A DNA stretch of 64,000 bases from Montifringilla adamsi (Eukaryota; Chordata; Aves; Passeriformes; Passeridae), in NCBI GenBank assembly GCA_017590115.1, contig JAGGNK010000003.1:1393673-1457672 (forward strand), given 5' to 3'. The notes beneath the pieces were generated by a model that searched no databases, was not told the DNA's origin, and was given only the letters and a program-made list of their open reading frames with translations. Positions 1 to 12,476 of this stretch are shown one piece after another (positions within the stretch are counted from its first letter, which is position 1; each line of letters begins with the position of its first letter). The translations under genes and the position numbers were made by a program.

Positions 1-680
1 ACCCACCTCTTCTTTCTGTAGTGTAGAATCCACTGTGCTCTTTTTTTTGTATTTTATAGGGTGGTTTCAACAGGTTCCAACAGCCTGTTGTGGAAGGTTG
101 TGTTCATAAACTTTTTTTTATTCAGTGGTAATCACACATTATTTCTGCTGCCTGTGCTTGGTGCAACTGGTTTCAGTAGTATGGGGAGTTAGGTATCCTT
201 TTATCCCATCCTTTTAAAAATAAGCAGATCCTCATGCCTGTGAAGGAGCAAGATTTTTTGTGAATTCAAGCTTAATCTTGCATTTTACAGCAACTGATAT
301 CATGAGGCTGAAACTAGTCTTTTTGTTGAATTGTGCTTGACTTGGCTGAAAAGAGGAAGAGAAAGTAAAGGGACCATGGGCAAAATTAGTGATCCAGAAA
401 TTATTCAGAAACAAATGGGAGAATACCTGGCAATTGGCATTGATATTAATAAGTCAATGGGATAGGAAAGAACCTGCCACATGTGTCATTTGAATATACC
501 TGACCACCGTGAGATATGGTGCAGAGTTTCTTGCTCTGCTGTTAGGTTCACAATCCCATCCATTCCCTTAGAAATCAGCTGCAATTAAATAATGAGTTCA
601 AACTTACTTGGACATGTGCACAACCTTTCCATGACCAAAAAAAAAAGCTCTGTTTCTTGGAAGACAGGATAAAAAAGATT
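1..680. other. Non-coding AT-rich DNA
   Basis: No gene, splice-flanked frame or recognised repeat. A T run near 110-120 and an A run near 639-648 are the only simple sequences. Confidence 0.7.
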
Positions 681-753
681 AAAAAAAAAAAAAAAAAAAA
701 GGCTAATATTCCTGAAATGTCTTAATTTTTAAGCTTTTTTTTTGGAAAAAAAG

Positions 754-790
<37 letters not shown>

Positions 791-818
791 TAATCTTCCT
801 GTAATGTCTTAATTTTTA
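681..818. repeat. Poly(A)-linked tandem duplication
   Basis: A 31-base unit beginning GGCTAAT and ending AATTTTTA occurs at 701-731 and again at 788-818 with two differences. Each copy is preceded by a long A run: 20 A at 681-700 and 34 A at 754-787. The arrangement is one duplicated (A)n-plus-unique block, probably generated by slippage or unequal exchange between A tracts. Confidence 0.85.
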
Positions 819-3529
819 TATGCATCTCTGGGAGTAATAGAGGAAGGCTACATGTCCAGCTCTTACAGAGATTATTATATCAACCAGACTCAACTTCACA
901 GGCTGGAGAGCCTGTGTTAAGAGTCTTTGAATGAAATTTTGGACTCACGGCAAATAACTGTGTCATCATGTCCCTAAACATCAAGGAAAACCAACCTAAG
1001 TCACTTGGCATTATATAAAAGACTAGATGAAAGAAAACATTTGATATTTTTGTGCAATTTCTCCACTTTTTCTTCATAATGTTTTACTTCTCCCTATCAA
1101 AGGTCAGAAGTAATTAAAACAAAGATTGTTGATATTATTAGTCATGGTACCACACAGATGTGGGCTTGCATCTCATTACCCTGATACATAACTCTGATTA
1201 GTGTGAGGGAATTTGGCGTTAAGATTGTCACCAACTTAGGGACAGAAACTGTGAATATAGATGTCTTCTTCACTATGCAGTATCAGCTTTGATGTTGCAC
1301 GTGTTCAGATTTGAGTTATTTCTCTATGATATTTAATGTTTTTAAATTATAATTTGAATACTTGTCTACCTAAGTCTAAATTATGCTGTCTCAATAATTT
1401 CGCTTGCCATTAACATTATTCTTTTAATTCAGCCGTGGCACTGCAAAACATTCACAAGCCTTCTCTGAAGGGGAAAAGGCTTAACAAGGACAACAATTTC
1501 CCTAGAGAGGTAGAGCACACTTATGCATCTTTCTACTGATCATGCTCCCTGTCTGACCATGCCTCCTTAAAATGGAAGTGTTTTTCTGGGACTAGAATAA
1601 AAAACACCTAACCCAGCAGTGCAGAGGTATATGGACTAAAAGACCGGCTGCTCCTATAGGCACAGGATTCAAATAATAATATTCTCTCATATTTTAGAGC
1701 TTTGAGATGTCCAAACTTCAGTAAACTTCAGTGTGGGCTGAAGGATAGCCAAGATAGTTCTCAGTAAAATAATTAACTTCTCACCCACAGCTCATTTGTA
1801 GGGACTTTGCACTAGACAGGCGTGCAGGAAGCAATAGTCAAAGGTTGTCTGCACCCAAGCTTAGACCCTTTCAAGTCTGTGTATCTCAAAGACCTGTTAG
1901 AAAGTCCTGTAAATTAGATGTGCATGTTACTTGCTGGGGCAAAACAAGTCCTTTTAGAAAAGAGAAAAATGAAACAACTCCTGGGCAAAAAGTTGAACCT
2001 GTATGAACAAATGAAAAATCAGTGGAGTCTTTGGTCACACAAAAAATCAGTTACAGACTTTTCATTTGTCACAAATAAATCTATCATACTTAAATCTCAT
2101 GTTATTTTTTTCTTTTTTTTTGTCGTTTTACATAGATGTTTCCCCAAAAGGGAAAGACCTTCACTCCAGAACAAAAAATCTCTGTGCATGGTCAAAAAAT
2201 ACTTGCTTCCATTTTGGTCAACATTATGTATAATCAGGTGACAAAGAAATCTTGCTGCCATGAGTTAAACTCGTGGGAAATGCATGACAGTAATTAACTG
2301 TGCTAAAATACATGACTGCAGTCAAGCCACCTCCTATCCACTTAAGTGTTTGCCTCTTATGCATCCCCTCGGTGCACAGCAGAAGAGGTCTTACACATTC
2401 TTTTTTTCATTTCAGGCTTCCTGCTGTTGCCTTTGATTGACGATGCAGCTCTGAATTTCCTATCAAAACACTTTTCAGGCAAAGAAGCAGAAAGAAGTGG
2501 GGTTTGTAAAGAGAAGTCATATCCTATAAATATGGGAGGACTGTGAAGAGTATCCTAATGGCCTGTTTCTACCTCTCACCAGCAGACTAGTTGACCATGC
2601 AGAAAGGTAACAACTAAGCATGAACATATACAGTTGTAAAGTGTCTCTAGCATTAAATTCAGCTCACTCCTTTGTTCCTTCAGTTGGTTTGCCTGTGTGA
2701 TCAGTCTTACAAAATTCACTTCTGGTCTGTTGGTCCTTGGTTTTCTCTCTAGACCTGGATACAATTTTTTTTGTACAATGGGTGTTTTCAAGTTGCACCA
2801 TCCAAAATTTTAATATCTGGAAAACTGATGGCTTTCATCTCTCCCTACCTTTCTGTAACACAACCACTCATACATTATTTAAGTGTAGTTAAGTTTTCCA
2901 CTGATTCTAACATAAATTTGTGCATATTTTTAAAGCTTTCTCCTTTTTCTTGTGCTTTATGTGTTTTGCCATACCAAGGCATTAAGCAGAGTGCTAAGGA
3001 GCACGACACCACTCCAATTAAGATTTCAGTTATTAAAAAAGCCTACTGCTTTAGCCGGCTCTGCCAGTGACTGCTTAAAACTTAATATGTACAGACAGTG
3101 CCCAAATGTTTGACATCTTACAAAACTGAGCTGTAACTCAGCTGCTAGGAAAGTGCCCATTATCTCACTTAGTATAGTTGATCAATCATGGATTTGCCAG
3201 TCTGGAAGTCATACTACATGCATTTCTGTCTCAGTAAATTCTGAGAGTCGGCTTCTTTGGCACTACTACTTTAGTACTGCCTATAGTGATTTTGGAAAGC
3301 TTATACCTTCAGGAAAGGTTATACCTTTGCTCTGAGATGTCAGCAATATGACAAATTATTGTCTAGGTGTCGCACATGAAAGTTACTCAGTATCTATTGA
3401 AAGATCTCAAGGGGTGATGGTGTTAGTCTCTCTGTCTTAGAATTAGTGTAAAAACTCTGAAGAACCAAGTCAAATTTTTTTGTCTGACATATCATACTGA
3501 GCTTTTAGTGGAACTAGATACAACTTATC
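819..3529. other. Non-coding unique DNA
   Basis: Open frames of 60-107 codons occur on both strands but lack protein-like composition and convincing splice signals. A short T-rich tract lies at 2106-2121. Nothing else is identified. Confidence 0.65.
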
Positions 3530-4020
3530 CCAGAATCACAGAATATATTGAGTTGCAAGGGACCATCAGGATCATCAAGTCTGGCTCTGCACAAGTCCAT
3601 TCCCAACTTCTGCCCCTGCACAGTACCCAATCCCCAAGTGGACACCATGTGCCCAAGAGGATTGTCCTTCTTGAACTTTGTGAGGCCGCTTGTACTCTGT
3701 CAGGCTTGGTGCTGCGAACACTTCCCTGGGGACCCTGTTCCAGTCCCCAGCCACCTTCAGGGTGAGGAACCTTTTTCTTATATCCAGCTTAAACCTCCTC
3801 TGACACAACTTCGAGCCATTCCCTGGGTCCTGCCCCAGGTCATCATAGAGAAGAAATCAGTGCCTGCCCCTCCTCTTCCTATGACACAGTTGTAGACTGC
3901 AATGAGTTCTCCTCCCAGTCTCCTCTTCTCCAGGCTGAACAGACACAGTGACCTCAACTGCTCCTCATACAGCTTCCCCTCAAGACCCTTTACCGTTTTT
4001 GTTGTCCTGTTGAACAAATA
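3530..4020 (-). repeat. CR1 LINE, 3' fragment, minus strand
   Basis: The low-coordinate end (AGAATCACAGAAT-like, followed by TTGCAAGGGACCATCAGG) is the reverse complement of the typical CR1 3' terminus. Reading on the minus strand from about 4020, degraded frames give the conserved end of CR1 ORF2, with residues such as E-E-Q-L-R and F-S-L-E-K-R-R-L, followed by the C-terminal region. Only about 490 bases of the 3' end remain, which is usual because CR1 copies are mostly 5'-truncated during target-primed reverse transcription. Frame changes and stops show it is inactive. Several short open frames on both strands here (3508-3895 plus, 3575-4140 minus) are parts of this element and not host genes. 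Confidence 0.93.
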
Positions 4021-7000
4021 ACACTGGGTAAAACCTTGCATATATGTTGCCTCTATCTGTGTGCATATTGTATATGTACACCTGCATACTGTGCCTACTG
4101 TATCGGTACTTGTACCGTAATATAATTTTTCTTTTACCACTGCTCATTTTAGGCAGGAATGGTGACTAATTTAAATTGTAAACATGGGGTTTACACCATT
4201 AGGTAGTTTAAGATACTGAGACTGGCTCACGTAAATGCTGCAGTTTCTACCATTGTAGATTCCAGGTATTAGCAATTTTGGATCATTAGTTGCCATGGTT
4301 AAAAGGTATATATTAATTAAGTTAAAATTCATAAATTTCTCCTTTTTAGAGCAGTTCAGAACAAATTTTATTTTTATGAGCTCTCATGAGCAATTTAAGA
4401 ATTCTTTTCAATATAGCATTTTATAGGTGCCACTGGATAAGAAAGTTGTTAAGTGTAAGAAAAATGTGCTACAAGAGAAATGCAAATCTACACAAGCCTC
4501 ATTGTGATTTAACCCTTTTAGAGCTGAGAATAACATAAAGGGCTTGACTCTTTTTTTTTGCAGTGCAAATGTATATAGATTGTACACAGACTGAACCCCT
4601 CAGTTATACTACGGCTTTGACAAAAATGCATTCAGTTAATCTACACAGTGTAGAATCATCACCTCAAAAAAATATTCACTTCTTTAAAAAATAGAGGGAA
4701 AATAAATATAGTGCAGTAAAATTGTTGAGTAGAGGAATCTGTCTGGACATTTCACAAAACATTTCATTATGCTGATAATTCCCAGAAGTGCTCTCAAGAG
4801 TGCTTTAAGCTGAGGATTACTGCACTGGATCTGATGGACTTTTTTTGTAGCCCCTTTAAAAGGCAGTGAACCGTTTTTCTATTTTATTTAAATAATGCCC
4901 CTTAAAATGGATTTTTAGAGGTATAATAACTCCTTAAGAGTCAGTTATGCTAAATAGTTTCTCTTGATAGAAATGTTGTAAAACTCGTTAACTGCACAAT
5001 TTCAGATGCTGGCTTGGTGAGCACTAACTGACATGTGAATGGCCAGAGTTTGTAAAATAAATTGAAATAGTAGTTGTATCACACAGCTAGCAATGCACAA
5101 GCTGTAAGCCACAAGGGGCTCAAACCTGACAGAAAATTACTTCAAGATGAATGAAAAGTGCTTGTTTCTCTTTATTAGTTTTTAGAGAACAATGAAAATG
5201 TTGAATTGTTTACAGAAAGGTTGATTAAATGTGGTCAGTAGGGCCATGTCCCTACTGCTAACTGTTAGCCTTCCCAGCACCCAGCCTCTTCCCTCCACCC
5301 CATGCATCTTCTTATAGACTACAATGGTCACACATCTGTGTGTGAAATGTGCTCATTTTGACATTCCTCTGCTGCTCTGAGCTGTTGAGGCCTTTGTTAG
5401 GTAAAACGCTGTTGTCAAGCCTAACAAGCAGCTCATGCAATTTGCTGGACACTGCCACAGAGAATAGCCCTGCTATGAATTGCTTCAGCATCTAACAATG
5501 CTTGGTTCAATATCAAAATACATATGCATTTCTTTTCTTTGTTCAGTCCTGAAACTTTCAATATTTTGAAGAAATACATATTTTGCATTTTAAAAAATCT
5601 GAAATGGGTTTGACATCACAGCACACCGTTTTATTCTTTCATTGTGTTGCGATGGGAGGGGGGGAAATAGACTAGTTGTCCTTTTCTGAGCTAAATTCAC
5701 TTTCTATGTGGTACTAAGGGCACAAAGAGGAGATGCATCATGCCACAACATATTCTAGCAGATTATCTGGTCTGCTTTCAAAGCAATTCAAATTAAGACC
5801 ACTTTAGGAGAAGTGGTATTTGCACAAAATGGCAACAGAAAATGTCCCTTTGAGGCAGTGACTTTAAAAACAACTTAAAGATCAGGATCATTTAGCAGCA
5901 ATCAAGACAGTAAAAATCACTGCGAATGTTACTACTGCTGTTGAACAAAATTGTCTTCCTTTTATTCCCTCTTTCCACCCTATTCCATAGCCTTCATCCC
6001 TTCCCCCTCTTCCCCAGAAGAAAAATCAACCACTGCTATGCAAGGGTTTGAATGCTATTTGTGGCAATCTGTCACTTTGCATAGTGTTCCACCCTGATGT
6101 GAAAGCAGGATTTTCTTTTTTTTTCTATCTGTAGAACATGCTTTTCCAGGCCTATTATGTGTATAAACAATGGCGTATGTAATTACCTTTCTGGGGTAGC
6201 AATTATTTCTCAGCATAAAAGCTGAAGATAAGGCAATCCATCCTGTTGCCCCCCACATCCAAATAAAGGATATCCTAAATATCAAACAAACAAAAATAAA
6301 ATCATTTTGGGATGAAATCAAGGCTGCTTATGTCAACCTTGGAAGGGACAGATATTATCACTGCAGCCTCTAAATGTCAGCATGATCTTTTTTTTTTTTC
6401 CAGGCAGTAATTGCTTTACATTTTGTTTCAGATTGAGTCATTTCAACCTTTGCCTAGAAGCCAGTTTTTGCACCCCACCTCCTTATACTGAAAACTTTTG
6501 CACTTTTGCTAAGGCGGATTTCCTTGGCAATTCTGTGGGTAAGAAAATACCATACCTGTCATGTCTAAGCTGTTGGAGGGTGCGAAATGCTGACTTTCTT
6601 GTCTTGCTTCGAGCTATGGGAGGTTATGCTGGGTGGTGGGTTGAAGAGTGAGGGATGGAGAACTTTGCTTTCCTTTTCCCCATTATGTGTTCATCTTGCA
6701 GTGTATGGTTGCAGTCCTCAGTGCTACCTTCAGTCGGGTGTCTATGGACAGATCTGCCATAGTTTCACTGTACCTAACAATTTAAATTACCTCAAGGTTT
6801 CCACTATTGCAATAAAACAAGGGCCTCATCCTACCAAGCTGTATGATTATGTTTGTGTTAAAAGCTCAGGTATAACTACTAAATCCCCTTAAACACATTG
6901 AGCAAGGATGCTCCCATTCCTAGTTTCCTGTTCAGAGACCCACTGATGCCTCTTGCTTCCTCCAGTGAGACTGATGCATGGGTAGATTTGGCATATGCAG

Positions 7001-8538
7001 CACCGCCCCATCAGCAGCTAGGACGTGTCCCTCAAGTTATTCAGTCATACAGCAAAATACCAGCACAGATACTGCCCATCTATATGTTTACAAAAACCAG
7101 CCTAAACTACCTTTTATATCTGGAGAAGTGGAGGGTATGATACCGGTGCTACAATGGAAGTCTCACAGCAGCATGTGTCTCTTCTTCTTTTTTGATGCAA
7201 ATCAAATACGCAAAATTCAAAATCAGTTCATCAGCAACAACATATGTTTATATTTATAAAAGTGTGTCTTGTGTCCTTTCTCAATTAAGTTTAAGGGAGG
7301 ACTTTTCAGAGCTTTAATACACACTTAATTCTCAGAAATTAGGGCCAAACTGAAGTGGATTTGTGTAAGTTTCTTTTGTACCTGACAGTGTTGTTGTCAG
7401 TGTGCCTAACAAGGTTTTCTTAAATGCAGAAATTACTAAATGAAAGGTGTTTCAATGATTAGTTCTTCATTCTCTTCTGTACCATATGCATGGGGAGGCT
7501 GGCTGTGTGAGTACTCTTTGTGTGTTACATGCTTCTGCAAGTCAAAGAATGAAGGGAGTAGTAGGGCCGAGAAGAAGCATACACAAAACATAAATTCAAA
7601 ACATGATTAGTGTCTACCTGCTTATCTCATATATATACAGACCTTTTATCATTCATAAAGGTGTTAACTGGCACACACCCTAGTTTTCTATATATCAGGC
7701 AGAAAAGACTGCACAGAAAGAAGGAAGTAGATGAACAGGTTAAAAATTTCCTTTCTTTCCAGTCTCCTCTCCACTTCCTTTGCTGAATGGACAGTAAGAA
7801 GCAAACACACATAGTTACACACATTCTTCAGCACAGGGACAACACCAGCATATCAATTGAATCAAATTAGGTAAGCAGCTTTCCCAAATTTATATCTGCT
7901 GGTTATGTCAACAGAGTGAAATATGAATTTGAAGTTGTCATTTGGTTTTGTCAGCCTGGAAGTGGATATAAGAGAAATTAAAATCTCCTGCAGAATGGAA
8001 ATCAGCTTTGCTGGGGAACACAATCACAGCTTTAATTTTTTTTATTTTTTTTTTCTTTCAGTAGATGTGAACAGAAATAACAAGAGCCAAACCAGAGGAA
8101 ATACTAATTATGCCACCAGGATCTGTGCCTAACTCTCTTCCTTGTGAGTTTGAGTAGGTGGTTTTGGAGTTGCCCCAAATGCTGATTCCATCATTGCTTT
8201 GACTATTAATAAGTTTTCTCCACAAGGAAACATTTTCCCTTGAAGAAAGTTCTGAGGGCCATGTTCACCTTTGCATCTGTGCAAATATTTTGATAAGGTA
8301 TGAGCTAAGATGTGTTAATTGAAAGGAGAAAAGTGAGATGATGGCATCACAGGTGGTGGTGGTACCGTAAGCTTGTGTTTCTTGCCAGCTATCTTCTTGT
8401 ACAGCTTTCCTTTTCTATACCTCCTTTCCTAAGAGCATCTCAAAACACTTTGCTTACATAAGTCAGTAGTTCTAGCATTGTTCTGCAATGGAAAATGATT
8501 ATTACTACAATAGTTTTAAGGTGAATACACTGAAATAC
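4021..8538. other. Non-coding unique DNA
   Basis: No recognised repeat beyond short T runs (near 4552, 6388-6399, 8036-8052). Open frames at 6055-7259 are short and overlap on both strands without recognisable domains. Confidence 0.65.
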
Positions 8539-8565
8539 AAAAAAAAAAAAAAAAAAAAAAAAAAA
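8539..8565. repeat. Poly(A) tract, 27 A
   Basis: Uninterrupted A run in AT-rich DNA. No retroposed sequence was recognised upstream, so it is called as a mononucleotide microsatellite. Confidence 0.95.
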
Positions 8566-11500
8566 GTCATTATCAAGAATAACAAAACGTTGTTACCAAA
8601 GCTGAAAATAGAACCAGACTGCAACTAAACAGATCCCCTCCTTTTCTGTTTCACACTTTTGTGGGTAAGGACTAATACCCAAAATAACCAAGTAATACTC
8701 TTCCTATGCATTTAATCAGACCTATTTGCAGGATCAAGAAACAGCTGTGAAGCCATCCTTCTTTACAAAAAGATGTAAAAAATACGAAGTTTGTTCTGTC
8801 TATTCTGACTAAAAACTTTGGTCAGAAAGAGAAATTACAGATTCAAAGAGATAGGAGAGATTCTGGGTCTGAGATCTTTTTAACAGAAAAATAATCTGTT
8901 TGGGAACTTTATATGCGATATATAACATTGTTCATTTTCCTGTGTGAGGATGTGATGACTTCATCTCCCCTCATCTACTCCCTAAAACTGGGACTGGGTC
9001 CACATTTTTTTTTAATTGTGATGTTCTTTTCCAGTTACATTAGTTTTATGAACTTTAGTCTGGTAAAGCAAAATATTGTTTCTCTTCTGTTTTCACAGTT
9101 TCAACCTCCAGGAAACACCACAGACGACAGTAAGACCACCTTTCCATAACACACCAAGACTTCTACTAGGAGCCCTAATAAGCACAGACACCTCACCACT
9201 ATTATTTCAGCTCAAAGTATGTCCAATTAAGCAGTCATGGAATTCAATCTCACCCATTCAGATGATGGGCTTTGACAATCCACATAAACCTGTAATTAAG
9301 GGGAGGTTATGTTATAGTCTCTACAGGATGTTGCTGCTTTTCTCATTGTTTACTACTGATGGGGTAACACAGAACAACCAGAGAGTGCTTAAAAAGAGTG
9401 TTAGCATCAGACCAACAGTTCAAATGTTCAGTGTAAATAATGTTCATTTCGTTTTTCAGTTGCAAGACTAGTTAACTGGAAAGATACCAAACCTGTATGT
9501 AAAACAAACTCAAATTTTACAGAGTAATGCCACAAACATAAAAAGTGACCTCTGTTCCTTGATACAGTGATACTTTAAAATGTAAACCTTTGATCTCTGT
9601 AAACACTATTTCTGGTTTCCTTTGCCTATGACCTGCAGGTGGTTTATGTCTTACCACAGCTCTTTGATTCCAGTTTTCTAATCTGCAGTTATGGATGCAG
9701 TAATTCAAATCTAATTTCAATATTGCCTACTAGGTTGAAATCACATTAGTTGACAGCTATGTCACATTCCAGCTCTCTGTCATTTTCTGATTCCGTTAAG
9801 AATGAAATATTAAGACTTAAGAAAAAGAAAAAAAAATCTAAAGAGTGATTATAGTGAGTCAATTATACTTGTGTTGCATGGTCCTCTAAGTTCACATTAA
9901 ACTTGTATTGCTCATAGCACTTAAAGACGAACATCTCTATTAAAAATTAAAGCAGGTGAAGAGTATCTACAGTGCATAAGATAATTCTTTTTCTTTCAAT
10001 CTGACAGCAGATCACAGCTTTGCCCATTGTTTTGTCCATCTGCACAGATCATGTGTCCCTCCTTAAATGATTTCACCAGTATTGCTTAATCAACACTAAA
10101 TAGCCTTCTTTGGGCTTAGACTTCACCTGTTTTTGCAGGAAAGCTTTGGGCTGAATCCCAAAGGTCACTTAGCTCCACTATCCAGCCAGCTGCAAGGATG
10201 GTGCTGGGAGCAAACTCTTTGGTGATGACATATGCTGGTTCTTTCCTTCAAGTGCAAGACCAGCCCAGGCCAGGTCAAGCTCAGAACAACATACATATTG
10301 ATATGAGCATGCAGGTACAGTTGGAGTAACATAAGTGATGAATTTTTCCTCTAGGGCTCAGCATCACTGCCAAATTGCCCTTAACAGGACAATGAAATAT
10401 CTCCAGTCAGTTCCCTGCATTGTAATCTCCTAGACACAGAGATGTCTTGATGTGTTGATACTGTGTTTGTACAGTACTGAGCACAGAGAGATGCTGTCCT
10501 CTAGCTGCTGCACAGTGTCCCACTTCAAATATTTAAAGTAGTGCATGAACACCAAATACTGAGCTTACCAGTATTGCAGAAAGCAACTGCTGACAATAGC
10601 CTACCAATTGAAAATTAAAAACCTTTTCCACTGATAGCTTTAGTTTCTGCTCTGTGGAGTAGGTAGGTAAAAGCTCAACTGCATCACTAGTTTGTCTCCC
10701 TGCACTGTTTTGTAACTTTCTTTTGTTACACAGATCCTTATGACTATTAAAAACAGTGAGCTGGTAAGGTGTATTTGTATCTTCTACTCTTGAAATCATT
10801 TTCTACCCTGCCCCAGAAGTACCTTCAAAGAGAACATCCTTTTACCTCTGCTTTACACCCCTCTTGGTGAATGTTCTCAAGAGTAGTCTAAACAATTTCT
10901 CTGATATTTTCTTCTGATCACTTCCATTTTGATTAAATGTGGGATTAAAAATGAAAACTGTTAGGGCTGATGATGATCAATGTATGGAAAGTATCTTATA
11001 TTCCTTCAGCAACATTGCTGAAGGTGCAAATATGTCATGATCTTATATGCAGCTGCTTGCCAGGTAGCTAGGAAAAAATACTCTAATATTCTGGTATCAC
11101 TTGTAAGGAGAAATAATTGATTCTGTCAGATTTGAAAGGAGTACTCTGATTTCCTTTCTACCTGGGCATTTATTAGGGATTTCCCACACTATTCAGGTGT
11201 GACTAATCTCATCTGAAAACTGGATTCATTGTTCTGCATCTGGAAATGCGTTGATAATGTGAAAAAATCAAACTGAATTGAATTATTGCACATTGAATAG
11301 TCTGGCTGATATCAGGACAGGTCTACTTTCCTGAACTTTTAGACTACAGTTCTGCTACCTCTGGGCCAAATGCCGCTTTCACTTTTGGAAATCCTTGTGT
11401 GAAAGGCTGCACAACTCTCATACTTTTCAAAGACATTCTCTATGAAAATTTTCCCCGTTCCAAGAAAGCAGTACCTTCCTTCTCATGAGAAAGCTCAGGC

Positions 11501-12431
11501 CTTCATGGCATCTCATCATGCCAGACATTAAGAAAAATATACCAATATTATAAGACTACTGCGAGCACATCCTGTGTGAGGTTTTAAAGATGGTATAATG
11601 CATTGAACTGAAGTAGTCTGTGTAGTACCAGCCAAATAAAAATACAGAAGATTTTTTTTTTTATTTGAACAGACAGTCTTATGACGTATACTGAATGCTA
11701 AGGTTTATTGTGTAAACAACCAGCAAATTTTTGCATCAATATTGTTAAGAAAGCAATTACAACAATTTTTAACTCACTTGTCTGTCAGAAGGCTTCTCCT
11801 GCTTCACCCATCCTTTTTTATCTTCCTAAAAATGTACTCACTGTCTTCTCGGCCCCCAGATGCCACTTAAAGTGTCAAATGCAGGTTTGGAATCTCCTTC
11901 AGGTACTGAAGCTTTGTCTAATATTACCACAAGAACAGACTAGACCACTTGACCAAGTCTGCTTTGTTATTTCCCATAAGGCTTCAAGCCTTTCTGCCCT
12001 TTTGGTCCATTCCTCATCAGGAGGCTCAGGATCCTGCTGACACCAGAAGCCATGAAGACAGGTCCTGTGGCAGTGATGGCAAAGCAGAAATGAGGACTTT
12101 ACAAAGTGAACTAATTTTAATAAAAAACAAAGTAATTTTATATAATAAAATAACTGTTCATAATTGGGCCTCTCACTTTAAATTGTAATGGTAATAGTAA
12201 TACTGGAGCTTTAAAATACAGCTTTCAATGGCTTCACACTTAATCTTTGATTTACTCTTTTTAACTCTCTTTCTAGAGCATGTGCACCATAACATTGATA
12301 TCATTGTCCAAACAGAAAATTATGCTGGTGTGCACCATGCAGGGCTCCTGCCTCTCTCCAGTGCCAGCAACTGGACAGACATATGAGGAGGTATTGCTAC
12401 CAGGTCTGAGAAAATCCTGGTAGCCACATGC
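8566..12431. other. Non-coding unique DNA with one splice-like segment
   Basis: Mostly featureless. Near 9099 there is a strong acceptor-like tract (TTTCTCTTCTGTTTTCACAG) followed 31 bases later by a donor-like ACAGTAAGA, on the plus strand. The bracketed 31 bases are not recognised. The frame 9076-9471 has no known domain. Confidence 0.6.
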
Positions 12432-12476
12432 CAAAAAATTTGCACATTCCTGGCACAAAAAATTTGCACATTCCTG
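12432..12476. repeat. Two identical 21-bp copies with 24-bp period
   Basis: The same 21-base string (starting CAAAAAATTT, ending CATTCCTG) occurs at 12432-12452 and 12456-12476. The period of 24 is divisible by three, so overlapping open frames on both strands (12397-12768 minus, 12428-12727 plus) pass through it without a shift. Neither frame has recognisable protein features. Confidence 0.9.
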
